Source of the DNA: Bacteroidales bacterium UBA3810 | GTDB taxonomy: Bacteria > Bacteroidota > Bacteroidia > Bacteroidales > Paludibacteraceae | Length of the DNA: 64,000 nucleotides | Direction: 5' to 3' | Assembly: GCA_002368645.1 (NCBI GenBank) | Contig: DFEE01000020.1 | Coordinates: 60,964-124,963 of the forward strand | Shown here: piece after piece, positions 26,662 to 35,176 of the stretch | Layout: the number at the start of each line of letters is the position of its first letter | Position numbering within the stretch: position 1 is the stretch's first letter | Program-made: the position numbers and the translations under genes | The notes under the pieces: model-generated | Seen by the model: the letters and a program-made list of their open reading frames with translations, nothing else | Told to the model about the DNA's origin: nothing | Databases searched by the model: none

Positions 26662-27779
26662 AATTCTAAGATATTGCAGGTGATATATTTAAGTTGCTCC
26701 TCATCAAGTTCCGTGTGCATCGGTAGTGAAAGGACCGTCGAGGCAAGTTGTTCGGCCGCCGGAAAATCGCCCTGTTTGTAGCGGGGATCTTGATATGCTT
26801 TTTGCATATGAAGTGGCACCGGATAATAAATCATCGCAGGAATTCCTTTTTCTGCCAAACCCTCACGGATAGCATCCCTATCAATACCAATGAGGCGAAG
26901 GGTGTATTGATGATAAACATGGGTCGAAGCCTCAATGCAAGTAGGGGTCTTGATATGGGGATTATCCCTAAAAGCGTTATCATAATATGCTGCTGCCCGC
27001 TGACGAGCAAGAGTATAGTCATGTAGATGAGGCAGTTTTGCATCCAAAATTGCAGCTTGAATACTGTCTAAACGGCTATTAACACCTACCATATCATGAT
27101 GATAGCGCACCACCATACCGTGATTAGCAATAGCACGCATTTTTGCATCTAACTCATCATCATTAGTAAATATTGCGCCTCCGTCACCGTAACAGCCAAG
27201 ATTCTTACTGGGAAAGAAGCTCGTGCAGCCGACATCTCCCATCGTACCGGCCTGCTTAACTGTGCCATCCGAGAAACGATACTCCGCACCTATAGCCTGA
27301 CAAGCATCCTCTATGACATAAAGGTTATGTTCCTTAGCTATTTGCAGAATTGGCTCCATATCTGCGCATTGGCCAAACAAATGTACGGGCACTATAGCTT
27401 TCGTTTTAGGTGTAATGGCCCGCCTTACCGCCTCTATAGAAATGTTCATAGTGTCCGGTTCAACATCCACTACAACAGGCGTTAAGCCTAAAAGCGCTAC
27501 AACCTCAGCAGTAGCAATAAACGTAAAGGTCGGAGTGATGACTTCATCGCCTTTCTGAAGACCTAATCCCATAAGCGCAATCTGCAAAGCATCCGTGCCA
27601 TTACCTGTAGTAATAACATGCTTAGCACCTGTCCAAGCCTCTAAATGTGCTTGAAACTCAGCGACTTTAGGACCTTTGATAAATGCCGCAGAGTCAATAA
27701 CATCTTGAATACCACGATCAATATCGTCTTTGATATGGAGATATTGGGACTGCAAGTCAACCATTTGAATTTTCTTCAT
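26649..27779 (-). CDS. DegT/DnrJ/EryC1/StrS family sugar aminotransferase
   Basis: A 376-residue PLP enzyme that typically transaminates nucleotide-linked ketosugars for surface polysaccharides. NGTDALQIAL, TFTFIATAEV, VHLFGQCADM and DACQAIGA are present, and the PLP lysine is Lys192 in FFPSKNLGCYGDGG. The start at 27779 is fixed by a GGAGGT Shine-Dalgarno (27791-27786) and by the family N-terminus MKKIQMVDLQSQY; the frame extends further to 27815 inside ybbR. It sits in an operon with housekeeping genes, not with a sugar cluster. Confidence 0.9.
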   Translation of the reverse strand: MKKIQMVDLQSQYLHIKDDIDRGIQDVIDSAAFIKGPKVAEFQAHLEAWTGAKHVITTGNGTDALQIALMGLGLQKGDEVITPTFTFIATAEVVALLGLTPVVVDVEPDTMNISIEAVRRAITPKTKAIVPVHLFGQCADMEPILQIAKEHNLYVIEDACQAIGAEYRFSDGTVKQAGTMGDVGCTSFFPSKNLGCYGDGGAIFTNDDELDAKMRAIANHGMVVRYHHDMVGVNSRLDSIQAAILDAKLPHLHDYTLARQRAAAYYDNAFRDNPHIKTPTCIEASTHVYHQYTLRLIGIDRDAIREGLAEKGIPAMIYYPVPLHMQKAYQDPRYKQGDFPAAEQLASTVLSLPMHTELDEEQLKYITCNILELCKA

Positions 27780-27785
27780 GACTAA

Positions 27786-27791
27786 ACCTCC
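27786..27791 (-). promoter_or_regulatory. Shine-Dalgarno GGAGGT of the aminotransferase gene
   Basis: GGAGGT lies 6 bp upstream of ATG 27779 and decides the start against the upstream in-frame codon at 27815. Confidence 0.6.
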
Positions 27792-27798
27792 GTAAATT

Positions 27799-28728
27799 TT
27801 ATTTCTTTTCCTCAACTAAATAATCAATCATTGCGGGATAAACCCGTGCATTAAAAATACCCGAATGAGTATATTGAATCGATACGGGTAACTGAGCCTC
27901 ATTGACTTGCGGATAAAGACAGGTAGCCTGAACATCCGCAACACCAATGGCGGCAAATTGTTTAATAGCAACGCTGAGTGTCACTTCCACTTCAGCGGGA
28001 AAGAGATGCACATTTTTATCGTCAGGCGTCCCTAAAACAGTTACCGGTACCATCATCTTTTTTTCCGTAAACTCCTCTGCACGAAAGGCGATAACACCCT
28101 CAGTTTCACTCATTCGTACCTCTGGTAGTACGATTAAAGGAATACTTACACGCAGCGAATCGGCATCAACCAGAACCTCTTGCGAGGCCGTATATACTGC
28201 ATGAATAGTATCTAAACTAAGGCGAGATCCATAGAGCGTCACTTCTTTTGGCGTTATAGTCGGCTCTCCGGTGATATGATACTGCTGTGCAGCGCGATAG
28301 GTGCCGCTAAAAAGAACAGGCACAATCTTTTCCTGCAGAGTATAATAGCGGCCTTCAATCATATCAGGTTGAATACCCAATAAGGAGGTTGTCCCCTGCA
28401 AGAGTGCTCCTGTAGCGCGGCGCAAATCCTCCGTGGAAATAACGATGCGACCTTCTTGTTGCGTTGTCTGCTCAGCTATATTCACATGAAGTGAAAGCGG
28501 ATGACGGACATAGGTTCTAAGCAAAGCTCCTTTATCCATCACCTCAATCGTTACCTCATGCGGCAACGAGCCCGAGAGCACGACATTATTAGCCATGCCG
28601 ACATAACTAATCGGCACAGTATAGTGCACCGTTCTCGATGTATTCATTGCGTAAGCAAACCAAATAAAAGCTGCCAACACAACAAAGAACAAGTACGTCA
28701 GAATATCGTTACTTCTCGTCTTTCTCAC
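27799..28728 (-). CDS. YbbR-like domain membrane-anchored protein
   Basis: About 309 residues: one N-terminal membrane helix (ILTYLFFVVLAAFIWFAYAM) and extracytoplasmic beta-rich YbbR repeats (VHYTVPISYVGM and PHEVTIEVMDKG in the first; LYGSRLSLDTIHAVYT in a later one). The family includes CdaR, the regulator of the cyclic-di-AMP synthase, but no cdaA is adjacent. The start is uncertain: GTG 28728 gives a 20-bp overlap with yajC and a short cytoplasmic tail; ATG 28797 would overlap yajC by 89 bp. Confidence 0.8.
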   Translation of the reverse strand: MRKTRSNDILTYLFFVVLAAFIWFAYAMNTSRTVHYTVPISYVGMANNVVLSGSLPHEVTIEVMDKGALLRTYVRHPLSLHVNIAEQTTQQEGRIVISTEDLRRATGALLQGTTSLLGIQPDMIEGRYYTLQEKIVPVLFSGTYRAAQQYHITGEPTITPKEVTLYGSRLSLDTIHAVYTASQEVLVDADSLRVSIPLIVLPEVRMSETEGVIAFRAEEFTEKKMMVPVTVLGTPDDKNVHLFPAEVEVTLSVAIKQFAAIGVADVQATCLYPQVNEAQLPVSIQYTHSGIFNARVYPAMIDYLVEEKK

Positions 28729-29089
28729 GTTTGGTTTCTTCGTCCTTCTTAGCAGGTTTGTCCTCTTTCTTAGCAGGAATGCTCTCAGGCAGAACATCTA
28801 CGCTGCTCTTCTCGACTTTAATAACCAGGCCCTTGCTAATTTCAACGAGGAAGGTAGTCTCTTGAACCTCTTTAACCTCACCATGAATACCGCCTGCGGT
28901 AACAACCTTATCCCCCTTCTTAATCGCATCACGACGAGCTTGAAGTTCCTTCTGCTGCTTTGTTTGAGGACGAATCATAAAGAAATAAAAAACCAAGAAG
29001 ATGAGGAGCATCATAACCCAGAAGCTCCACCCGGTTCCTTGTTGTTGTGTAGCATCAGCTGCTTGTAATAGAATTGAATAAAGTAACAT
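28709..29089 (-). CDS. yajC: preprotein translocase subunit YajC
   Basis: A 126-residue Sec translocon accessory protein. It has one membrane helix (FWVMMLLIFLVFYFFMIRP), then QTKQQKELQARRDAIKKGDKV and GGIHGEV, the hallmark YajC sequence. The Lys/Glu-rich C-tail (KPAKKDEETKREKDEK) is long compared with E. coli YajC. It lies 12 bp after nusB, the order commonly seen in Bacteroidetes. Confidence 0.95.
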   Translation of the reverse strand: MLLYSILLQAADATQQQGTGWSFWVMMLLIFLVFYFFMIRPQTKQQKELQARRDAIKKGDKVVTAGGIHGEVKEVQETTFLVEISKGLVIKVEKSSVDVLPESIPAKKEDKPAKKDEETKREKDEK

Positions 29090-29101
29090 AATACTTGATT
29101 T

Positions 29102-30034
29102 TTATAGAGTTAAATGTAGTTTTTTCTCGCGAATAATGCCATCCAAGACCCCATTGATAAAGAGATAACTCTTTTCACCGCTATATTCCTTGGCAATCTC
29201 AATATATTCATTTAAAGATATCTGAATGGCAATGGATGGAAATTTAATGATTTCTGCCAATGCCACCTGTAAGATAATCTTATCCATAAAAGGTATTCGC
29301 TCAGGATCCCAGCCATGTAAGTGATTGGCTATCAACTCTTGGTATTCATCATGCCCCTCTATAGCGAACTGCAATAGGTCTTCTGCGAATTGTAATTCTT
29401 CATTATTCTCAAAAATAGGCAGTAACGCTTCATCAGCCGAGGTATCTTCCTTGAAGCGCCGAATGGTCTTAATGACATAACTAAGTACGACATCAAGATC
29501 AATAGTCCAGTTCTGGGCATCCATGTGAATCTCCATCTCATCCAAGGCATTGATAAAATCCTCGTTATTAGGCAGTAACTCCGACATAATCTTGCGCCAA
29601 AGCATATTATCCGCTTGATAGTTGTCCTCAAGAGCCTCTATGTAATCAATATAAAAAGGTGCTTGTTGTAGAGCCTGATAAATAGCCGAAACACCATTGA
29701 GACCTGCCTCCCAACTGAGATGACGGTTGGCAATCTGGTTCCTCAACTCCTTATTATAATACATCTGTTGAGCCAAGCGGTTATCAATAAAACGCCTGCT
29801 TAACCGAAATACCTCATGAGTCGCCTTTGCTCGTTGCTGACGCTCTTCATACTGAATTTGAGCATAATGGGTCAACTCATTGACAAATTCCAATAACATC
29901 AAATACAAGTCATAGGTCGTATCAAAACTCTTAATCAACTCTTTTCTGGCTTGCAGATTAGTGTTTCCTCCTTGTTCATAATGCGCAAACAATGTCTGAA
30001 CGACATGTGTTCTTACCAAAGTACGGTTTATCAT
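29102..30034 (-). CDS. nusB: transcription antitermination factor NusB
   Basis: A 310-residue NusB, longer than the 140-residue proteobacterial form, as is usual in Bacteroidetes. The conserved all-helical RNA-binding domain is C-terminal (about 190-305: FAEDLLQFAIEGHDEY, IPFMDKIILQVALAEI, EYIEIAKEYSGEKSYLFINGVLDGI). The N-terminal half is an additional helical region. ATG 30034 (MINRTLVRTHVVQTLF) is the family start; the frame extends to 30061 through the promoter. It heads an operon of at least ten genes. Confidence 0.93.
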   Translation of the reverse strand: MINRTLVRTHVVQTLFAHYEQGGNTNLQARKELIKSFDTTYDLYLMLLEFVNELTHYAQIQYEERQQRAKATHEVFRLSRRFIDNRLAQQMYYNKELRNQIANRHLSWEAGLNGVSAIYQALQQAPFYIDYIEALEDNYQADNMLWRKIMSELLPNNEDFINALDEMEIHMDAQNWTIDLDVVLSYVIKTIRRFKEDTSADEALLPIFENNEELQFAEDLLQFAIEGHDEYQELIANHLHGWDPERIPFMDKIILQVALAEIIKFPSIAIQISLNEYIEIAKEYSGEKSYLFINGVLDGIIREKKLHLTL

Positions 30035-30058
30035 GCTTTCTTTTTGTATATTTTGCTG

Positions 30059-30106
30059 CAAAAGTATAAAAAAATTTGCACATTCGCAAAAAAAGTTATA
30101 AATTTG
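30059..30106. promoter_or_regulatory. interlocked divergent promoters, nusB / PUR gene
   Basis: Plus strand: TTTG 30075-30078, 20 bp, TAAATTTG 30099-30106. Minus strand: TTTG 30090-30087, 20 bp, TACTTTTG 30066-30059. The -33 boxes form TTTGCACATTCGCAAA. The span is 48 bp, as at 19425, 40553 and 50254. Confidence 0.8.
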
Positions 30107-30146
30107 TTGCGCTTTTAGCGAAAAAACGCAAGAGCCCTATAATTTT

Positions 30147-30551
30147 ATGGAAAATAACATGATCGAAAAAAGGAGAAATGACGGTGGGACGGAACCGGAG
30201 ATTGTTTATTCTCGTTCCGTAAAGGCCGGTAAACGTATTTATTATTTGGACGTCAAAAAGGCGCGTAATGAGGACTTATATCTTTGTATCACCGAGTCTA
30301 AACGCAAACTAATCGGTGAGAACGAGGCACCTCAATTCGAGAAACACAAAGTATTCTTGTACAAAGAGGATTTTGCTCATTTTGTAGAAGGTCTTGAAGA
30401 TGTCATCAGTTACGTAAAAGCCAATGTAGGCGAGATTGAAAATCGCCCCGAATGGGTTCCCGAGACATCGGACGAGAATGCACAAGAGGAAGATCATAAA
30501 GAAGACGCCCCTCGCAAACGCCTATTCGGTAAATTATTCAAGAAAGATTAA
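30147..30551 (+). CDS. PUR-type (DUF3276) nucleic-acid-binding protein
   Basis: A 134-residue protein. The core about 18-95 (IVYSRSVKAGKRIYYLDVKK, LCITESKRK, FEKHKVFLYKEDF) matches the bacterial PUR-alpha family (PF11680/DUF3276), which binds single-stranded DNA or RNA. The C-tail is acidic and then basic (RKRLFGKLFKKD). It stands alone, with its promoter interlocked with that of nusB; its stop overlaps the coaBC stop on the other strand within TTAA (30548-30551). Confidence 0.88.
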   Translation: MENNMIEKRRNDGGTEPEIVYSRSVKAGKRIYYLDVKKARNEDLYLCITESKRKLIGENEAPQFEKHKVFLYKEDFAHFVEGLEDVISYVKANVGEIENRPEWVPETSDENAQEEDHKEDAPRKRLFGKLFKKD

Positions 30552-31750
30552 TGCCTCAAGAGATTGTCGATGATACCCTCGGCAATCTCTTCTTTTGTAG
30601 CTAAGGGTAAATCAATCCGATCACCTTTGTTAGAAAAAAGGGTGACCATGTTGGTGTCTAACTCAAAGCCGGCACCTTTGTTTTCCAAACTATTTAGTAC
30701 TATCCAATCTAAACCTTTATTCTGCAACTTATGAAGCGCATTAGTCTCCGCATCATTTGTCTCAAGCGCAAACCCTACCAAGGTCTGCTCTTCCCGGCGA
30801 TTGGCCCCAACTGCTGCTGCAATATCGGGCGTTGTTTGTAACTCAAGACTGAAAAGTGTTTGGTTCGGTATTTTTTTAATTTTAGAAGCAGACTGCTTCG
30901 TTGGCGTAAAATCAGCTACGGCAGCGCATAGGATAATCATATTCTGTTCATCTTGACGGGACATTACCATTTGGTACATCTGCTCAGCAGACGAAACCCT
31001 AATAGTTTCACAACCTATAGGAGACGGTAACGCCGTCGGCCCGGAGATTAGTGTAACAATAGCTCCTCTATTATAGCACGCCCGCGCGAGAGCATATCCC
31101 ATTTTGCCGCTACTATCATTACTCAAATAACGCACAGGGTCAAGCCTCTCTTTAGTCGGACCTGCCGTGATGAGGACATGTTGACCAAGCATGGTCTTGG
31201 GAGTAAGGGCTTTCTCTATAGCGTATAAAATATCCTGCACTTCTTGCATCCGTCCTTTGCCTACAGTTCCACAGGCCAATTCTCCTTCGGCGCAATCAAG
31301 CATTGTGATATTAGGACGGGATGAAAGGATCTGTATTGCTTGCTGCGTAGCTTCCGAACGATACATATTATCATTCATGGCAGGAGCGATAACCACCGGT
31401 TTGCGAGTTGCAAGGAATGTGGTTGTTAAAGCATCATCCGCGATACCATTCGCCATTTTTCCTAACACATCTGCACTGGCAGGTGCTACTACCATGAGGT
31501 CTGCCCAATTAGGAAGCGAGATATGCTCCGTCGCATGATGATTGATAGCAGCAAAAACATCAGAATACACATCGTTATTACTAAGCGTACGCAACGTAAG
31601 TTCAGTGACGAAGTTCAAGGCATTCCTTGTCATCGTCACTTTTACTTCCGCACCCGATTTTCTGAGAAGTCTGATTAATTCGGGGATCTTGTAAGCCGCT
31701 ATACCACCGCTTACACCTACTACTATGTGCTTAGTCTTTAAGTTGCTCAT
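30548..31750 (-). CDS. coaBC: bifunctional phosphopantothenoylcysteine decarboxylase / phosphopantothenate-cysteine ligase
   Basis: A 400-residue coenzyme A biosynthesis enzyme. The N-terminal flavin-dependent decarboxylase (CoaC) shows GVSGGIAAYK, HHATEHISL with the active His, APAMNDNMY and the substrate-binding Cys of ACGTVGKGRM. The C-terminal CoaB ligase (about 185-400) shows VLITAGPTKERLDPVRYLSNDSSG (in part) and KIKKIPNQ. The order bamD-rpoZ-coaBC is common in Bacteroidetes. Its start lies inside the 3' end of rpoZ (20-bp overlap). Confidence 0.95.
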   Translation of the reverse strand: MSNLKTKHIVVGVSGGIAAYKIPELIRLLRKSGAEVKVTMTRNALNFVTELTLRTLSNNDVYSDVFAAINHHATEHISLPNWADLMVVAPASADVLGKMANGIADDALTTTFLATRKPVVIAPAMNDNMYRSEATQQAIQILSSRPNITMLDCAEGELACGTVGKGRMQEVQDILYAIEKALTPKTMLGQHVLITAGPTKERLDPVRYLSNDSSGKMGYALARACYNRGAIVTLISGPTALPSPIGCETIRVSSAEQMYQMVMSRQDEQNMIILCAAVADFTPTKQSASKIKKIPNQTLFSLELQTTPDIAAAVGANRREEQTLVGFALETNDAETNALHKLQNKGLDWIVLNSLENKGAGFELDTNMVTLFSNKGDRIDLPLATKEEIAEGIIDNLLRH

Positions 31751-32066
31751 CCTTTGAGCCTACTTGATAAATCAATTCTCCATCAAGAAATTCTTGAGTA
31801 GCAATAAGAGTAGGCTTGGGCATACGTTCATATTTACGGCTAATCTCAATCTGTTCACGATTCTCAAATGTCTCATCCAAGTTATCTTGGGGGGTTGAGA
31901 AATCCTGCAATTTAGCATCTAACTCTTTCTTCACAGAAGAGCTGATCTGGTTGGCACGTTTGCCCAAAATAACAACCGCTTCATAGGTGTTATCCACTTT
32001 GTCTGTAATCTGCGTCATATCACGAGTCGGAGTCGTGACGGGGGCTTTAGAATTTTTGTAATCCAT
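31731..32066 (-). CDS. rpoZ: RNA polymerase omega subunit (Rpb6-type)
   Basis: A 111-residue protein between bamD and coaBC. The central NTYEAVVILGKRANQISSSVK is the Rpb6/omega fold signature, which binds the beta' C-terminus and helps assembly of RNA polymerase. The context and size match the Bacteroidetes omega subunit. Confidence 0.88.
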   Translation of the reverse strand: MDYKNSKAPVTTPTRDMTQITDKVDNTYEAVVILGKRANQISSSVKKELDAKLQDFSTPQDNLDETFENREQIEISRKYERMPKPTLIATQEFLDGELIYQVGSKDEQLKD

Positions 32067-32098
32067 TTTTGTTATTATATTAATATTTAGTTCGTTAG

Positions 32099-32902
32099 TT
32101 ATTCGCCTGCCAATGACTGAGCGGCTTTTAGGTATTTTTTGCTCTCCTTGATATGTTTACTGTTAGGGAACTCAGTCTGAAAATTATAACATTCATCAAC
32201 CGTCTGTCTTGCTCTCTCTTGCAATTTATCACTGGTAGAGTTCGCCATCTGTTGGTATTTAGACTGCAGTATCAGCCAGTTAAAGTCCTCTAAGTACTTA
32301 TTAGAAGGATAATCCTTTAAGGCATTCTCTGCTACTAATTGGGCACTGAGGTAGTTATTGCCGAGGTAAGTACCTAAATTGTAATACAACTGTCCTGACA
32401 GGAGTTCTTTATACGCCAATTTATCATACATTTCTCCCATCTCTTTATACGCTTGATCCGCGTAAGGACTGGAAGGGTATAGTTCTACAAACTCTTGAAA
32501 GCTTGCTATGGCTTTTTTCGTTATCTCCTGATCTAATCGGGCATCGGGGCTATCTAAATAGTAACAATGTCCGGTTTGAAAACGTGCTTCTGTGATATAG
32601 TTACCCTTGGGATAACTACGGATATAAGCGGCATAGTATTGAGCGGCAGATGAGTAGTCCTTCATTCCCATATAGGAACGAGACAGATACACCAATACAT
32701 CCTGGCTCCGCTCTGTTCCTTTATAATAAGAAGCAACTTCGTCCAATAAAGCTTGAGAGCGATTATACTTCTTTTCATTGAAGTATTTTAGCGCCATTTG
32801 GTACTTATACTCAGGGTCTTTAGACTTCAACACTTGCTGATATTCTCCGCAACTGCTGAAGCCCAAAAGGACTAATACCCATATGACAAATTTCCGTCTC
32901 AA
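32099..32902 (-). CDS. bamD: outer membrane assembly lipoprotein BamD
   Basis: A 267-residue TPR lipoprotein of the BAM complex that folds outer-membrane barrels. The signal peptide ends FSSC (Cys18). Helical repeats follow (YKYQMALKYFNEKKYNRSQ, VLVYLSRSYMGMKDYSSAA, FQTGHCYYL). The start must be TTG at 32902: no ATG or GTG in frame would retain the signal peptide, and apbE ends only 3 bp upstream. The TTG may lower translation or mark coupling to apbE. Confidence 0.92.
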   Translation of the reverse strand: MRRKFVIWVLVLLGFSSCGEYQQVLKSKDPEYKYQMALKYFNEKKYNRSQALLDEVASYYKGTERSQDVLVYLSRSYMGMKDYSSAAQYYAAYIRSYPKGNYITEARFQTGHCYYLDSPDARLDQEITKKAIASFQEFVELYPSSPYADQAYKEMGEMYDKLAYKELLSGQLYYNLGTYLGNNYLSAQLVAENALKDYPSNKYLEDFNWLILQSKYQQMANSTSDKLQERARQTVDECYNFQTEFPNSKHIKESKKYLKAAQSLAGE

Positions 32903-32905
32903 AAC

Positions 32906-33919
32906 TTATTTTTGCACCCCATCATCACCAAAAATCTCACCCCACTTATCGGACTTAATTATTTGTAATTCATCATTCTCTGCCACGATAAGGTAGCACG
33001 CGGCATCTTCAATACTATTGATGAGTTCCAAAGCCTGCTCCTCTCCCATGACCATACACGTTGTTGCTAAAGCATCTGCTCGCATACAGGAGGAAGCAAT
33101 AACGGTCGCCGACAACAAATTATGATGCACAGGGTAACCGGTACGCGGGTCTATGGTATGAGAACGTTTCTCGCCATTCTCCATATAGTAATTACGATAA
33201 TTACCGGAAGTTGCCATACAGAGTTCATCAACCTCGAGAACTTCTTGATTTTCTTGAATAGAGCCGGTCGGGTCATCTATCGGCTTGGTGATAGCGATAT
33301 GCCATTTTTCACCCTTTTTATTGACGCCCTTTGCAACGACCTCACCGCCGATATCAACAAGATAATTATGAACTCCTGCCTCTTCCAATTCTTCAGCAAT
33401 GACATCGCAGGCATATCCTTTAGCTAACGCGGCAGCATCCAACATAATGCGCGGGTCGCGCTTATAGATGTGATGATCTGATAACGTGATACCGAGATAA
33501 TTAGCGAGTTCCAACAACGAGTCAACCTTCTCTTGAGTTACAACCTCTTTATGCTTGAACCCGAATCCCCAAAGATTTACCAATGGGCCAACCGTAATAT
33601 CAAACGCACCTTGAGAGCATTCGCTTATCTTCACAGCCTCTTCATACATCGTTTCGAAGTACTCATCGGTCTCCACTTCCTCATTGCGATTAATCTTGGC
33701 AATAATGGAGTTGGGATTAAAGGTGCTTAAAGAGTTGTCAAATTTAATAAGACTCTCTTTGATCATCGGATGCAGATCCTTGTCACTTTCATACTGAATA
33801 GAATAGAACGTACCAAATACTTCGCCCTGATTAGTTTGATACCTCGTACCGCAGGACGTTAACACAACTGAGGCGGCAATTATCATAGCCGGACTCAACA
33901 TAGATAAAGGGTGTTTCAT
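32906..33919 (-). CDS. apbE: FAD:protein FMN transferase ApbE (lipoprotein)
   Basis: A 337-residue flavin transferase that attaches FMN to Thr residues of exported proteins such as NqrB/NqrC and RnfD/G subunits. The signal peptide ends LTSC (Cys23). GTFYSIQYESD, FDITVGPLVNLWGFG, LDAAALAKGYACD, DIGGEVVAKG, HTIDPRTGYPV and CMRADALATTCMVMG are all present. It is intact, and is followed 3 bp later by bamD. Confidence 0.94.
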   Translation of the reverse strand: MKHPLSMLSPAMIIAASVVLTSCGTRYQTNQGEVFGTFYSIQYESDKDLHPMIKESLIKFDNSLSTFNPNSIIAKINRNEEVETDEYFETMYEEAVKISECSQGAFDITVGPLVNLWGFGFKHKEVVTQEKVDSLLELANYLGITLSDHHIYKRDPRIMLDAAALAKGYACDVIAEELEEAGVHNYLVDIGGEVVAKGVNKKGEKWHIAITKPIDDPTGSIQENQEVLEVDELCMATSGNYRNYYMENGEKRSHTIDPRTGYPVHHNLLSATVIASSCMRADALATTCMVMGEEQALELINSIEDAACYLIVAENDELQIIKSDKWGEIFGDDGVQK

Positions 33920-33960
33920 AAGCGGTGTATTTAAAGGTTAGTACTATTCTATTTTTATCT

Positions 33961-34851
33961 TTAGAAACTGAAGGTCACACCTATATTGCCATTCAATGCC
34001 TGATTGCCGGTCTTATACTGTCCGGCATTGCTATTGTATATAGCATAACTACAAGGCTCATTAGCCGCTTTAGCCGCATTGATTTGGGCAACCATATTGG
34101 GGTTAATCGAGCCTTCACCAAAGAGAGTAATCTCGCATTTATCCAGTTCCCAAACCTTTTCTAATCGGGCACTTACATTGACAACACCGAAGTTCGTGTT
34201 GTAGTAGTTGTCACTTGTCCAGGGAGACATGCCGACATTAGCACCGAGAGTTACACCGGCTTTTTCAAACGTGTAGTTATAACCGACCTCAAGGTAACTG
34301 GAGAAAGCCTGCTTGTTTTTGCCATTCGCATCAACGATAGCATTTCCATTATCATCGTATTGATAATCGTCACCTTCCACAATAGTGTACCAATTGACAT
34401 ATAAATCTACACCGAGGAAATGATCCAAACTATAACCTACACCCACCTCCGTTTGGTGCGAAGAAGCATCGTATGGAGCATTCTCCTGAGGCGTAAAGTA
34501 CTGATAGAAATTAACATACGCACTGGCACCAAAGAAATCATATTCGCCATACACATCCAGTTCGGGCAAGAAGATTGTACCATTATACAAACCATCTGCG
34601 TCCCATGCCCCTTTAGTAAACTTCCAATCAGAAGCGGATAATTCGGAGCACACTCCTGCGCGGAATGATGTATTTTCCGTATCAAAACCGATGGCCACAT
34701 CCGGTAAAAATGTCAAGCCTCCCAAATACTGACCACGCCAAAGGTACGTGCTTTGGAGTGACAAATTAAGTTCCACTGCCAAATCAGCCTTGGCTGCGCT
34801 TAAACTCATCACAGACAACAAAGCTACAATGATGACTGATAATTTTTTCAT
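33961..34851 (-). CDS. outer-membrane beta-barrel protein, putative porin
   Basis: A 296-residue exported protein with a signal peptide (about 1-20, MSLSAAKA). Amphipathic strands alternate throughout: LNLSLQSTYLWRGQYLGG, DVYGEYDFFGASAYVNFYQ, YLEVGYNYTFEKAGVTLGA. It ends in NGNIGVTFSF with a terminal Phe, as in outer-membrane barrels. STYLWRGQ resembles TorF-type putative porins. Substrate unknown. It lies 42 bp upstream of apbE. Confidence 0.8.
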   Translation of the reverse strand: MKKLSVIIVALLSVMSLSAAKADLAVELNLSLQSTYLWRGQYLGGLTFLPDVAIGFDTENTSFRAGVCSELSASDWKFTKGAWDADGLYNGTIFLPELDVYGEYDFFGASAYVNFYQYFTPQENAPYDASSHQTEVGVGYSLDHFLGVDLYVNWYTIVEGDDYQYDDNGNAIVDANGKNKQAFSSYLEVGYNYTFEKAGVTLGANVGMSPWTSDNYYNTNFGVVNVSARLEKVWELDKCEITLFGEGSINPNMVAQINAAKAANEPCSYAIYNSNAGQYKTGNQALNGNIGVTFSF

Positions 34852-34854
34852 GCC

Positions 34855-35103
34855 TTACAATCCGTTGTCTTTAATCCACGCCAAGCGTAGTGCAATGTCC
34901 AAAATCCTTGTGTCATTGATAATAACAATACCACCATCAGGTCCGGGCTCAATGTGATAACCGGTCTCGGTCGTACCCTCTCCGTTAAAAAATGCTCTTA
35001 CTTCATCGGATGCAATGCCTAATTCGTTAGCAATTACATCCATGCTCCCGTGTGGGAGACTGTCCTTTACTTCGCGTAAGCGGTTAAATGTTGTACGTAT
35101 CAT
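34855..35103 (-). CDS. small DNA-binding-like protein
   Basis: An 82-residue protein. TTFNRLREVKDSLPHGSMDV and IANELGIASDEVRAFFNG look like a short helix-turn-helix. The second half, YHIEPGPDGGIVIIND then ILDIALRLAW, matches a small conserved Bacteroidales family usually annotated as DNA-binding. ATG 35103 is chosen; the frame extends to 35148 through the promoter. Confidence 0.65.
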   Translation of the reverse strand: MIRTTFNRLREVKDSLPHGSMDVIANELGIASDEVRAFFNGEGTTETGYHIEPGPDGGIVIINDTRILDIALRLAWIKDNGL

Positions 35104-35137
35104 AACTTTAAAAAAAATAAATTTCAATATTTGGGCG

Positions 35138-35169
35138 CAAAAGTACAAAAAAATTATGACTTATGCAAA
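35138..35169 (-). promoter_or_regulatory. promoter of the small DNA-binding-like gene
   Basis: Minus strand TTTG (35169-35166), 20 bp, TACTTTTG (35145-35138). The -33 box lies between the 3' end of nadD (35177) and this gene, so the gene is separately transcribed. Confidence 0.75.
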
Positions 35170-35176
35170 AATATTT

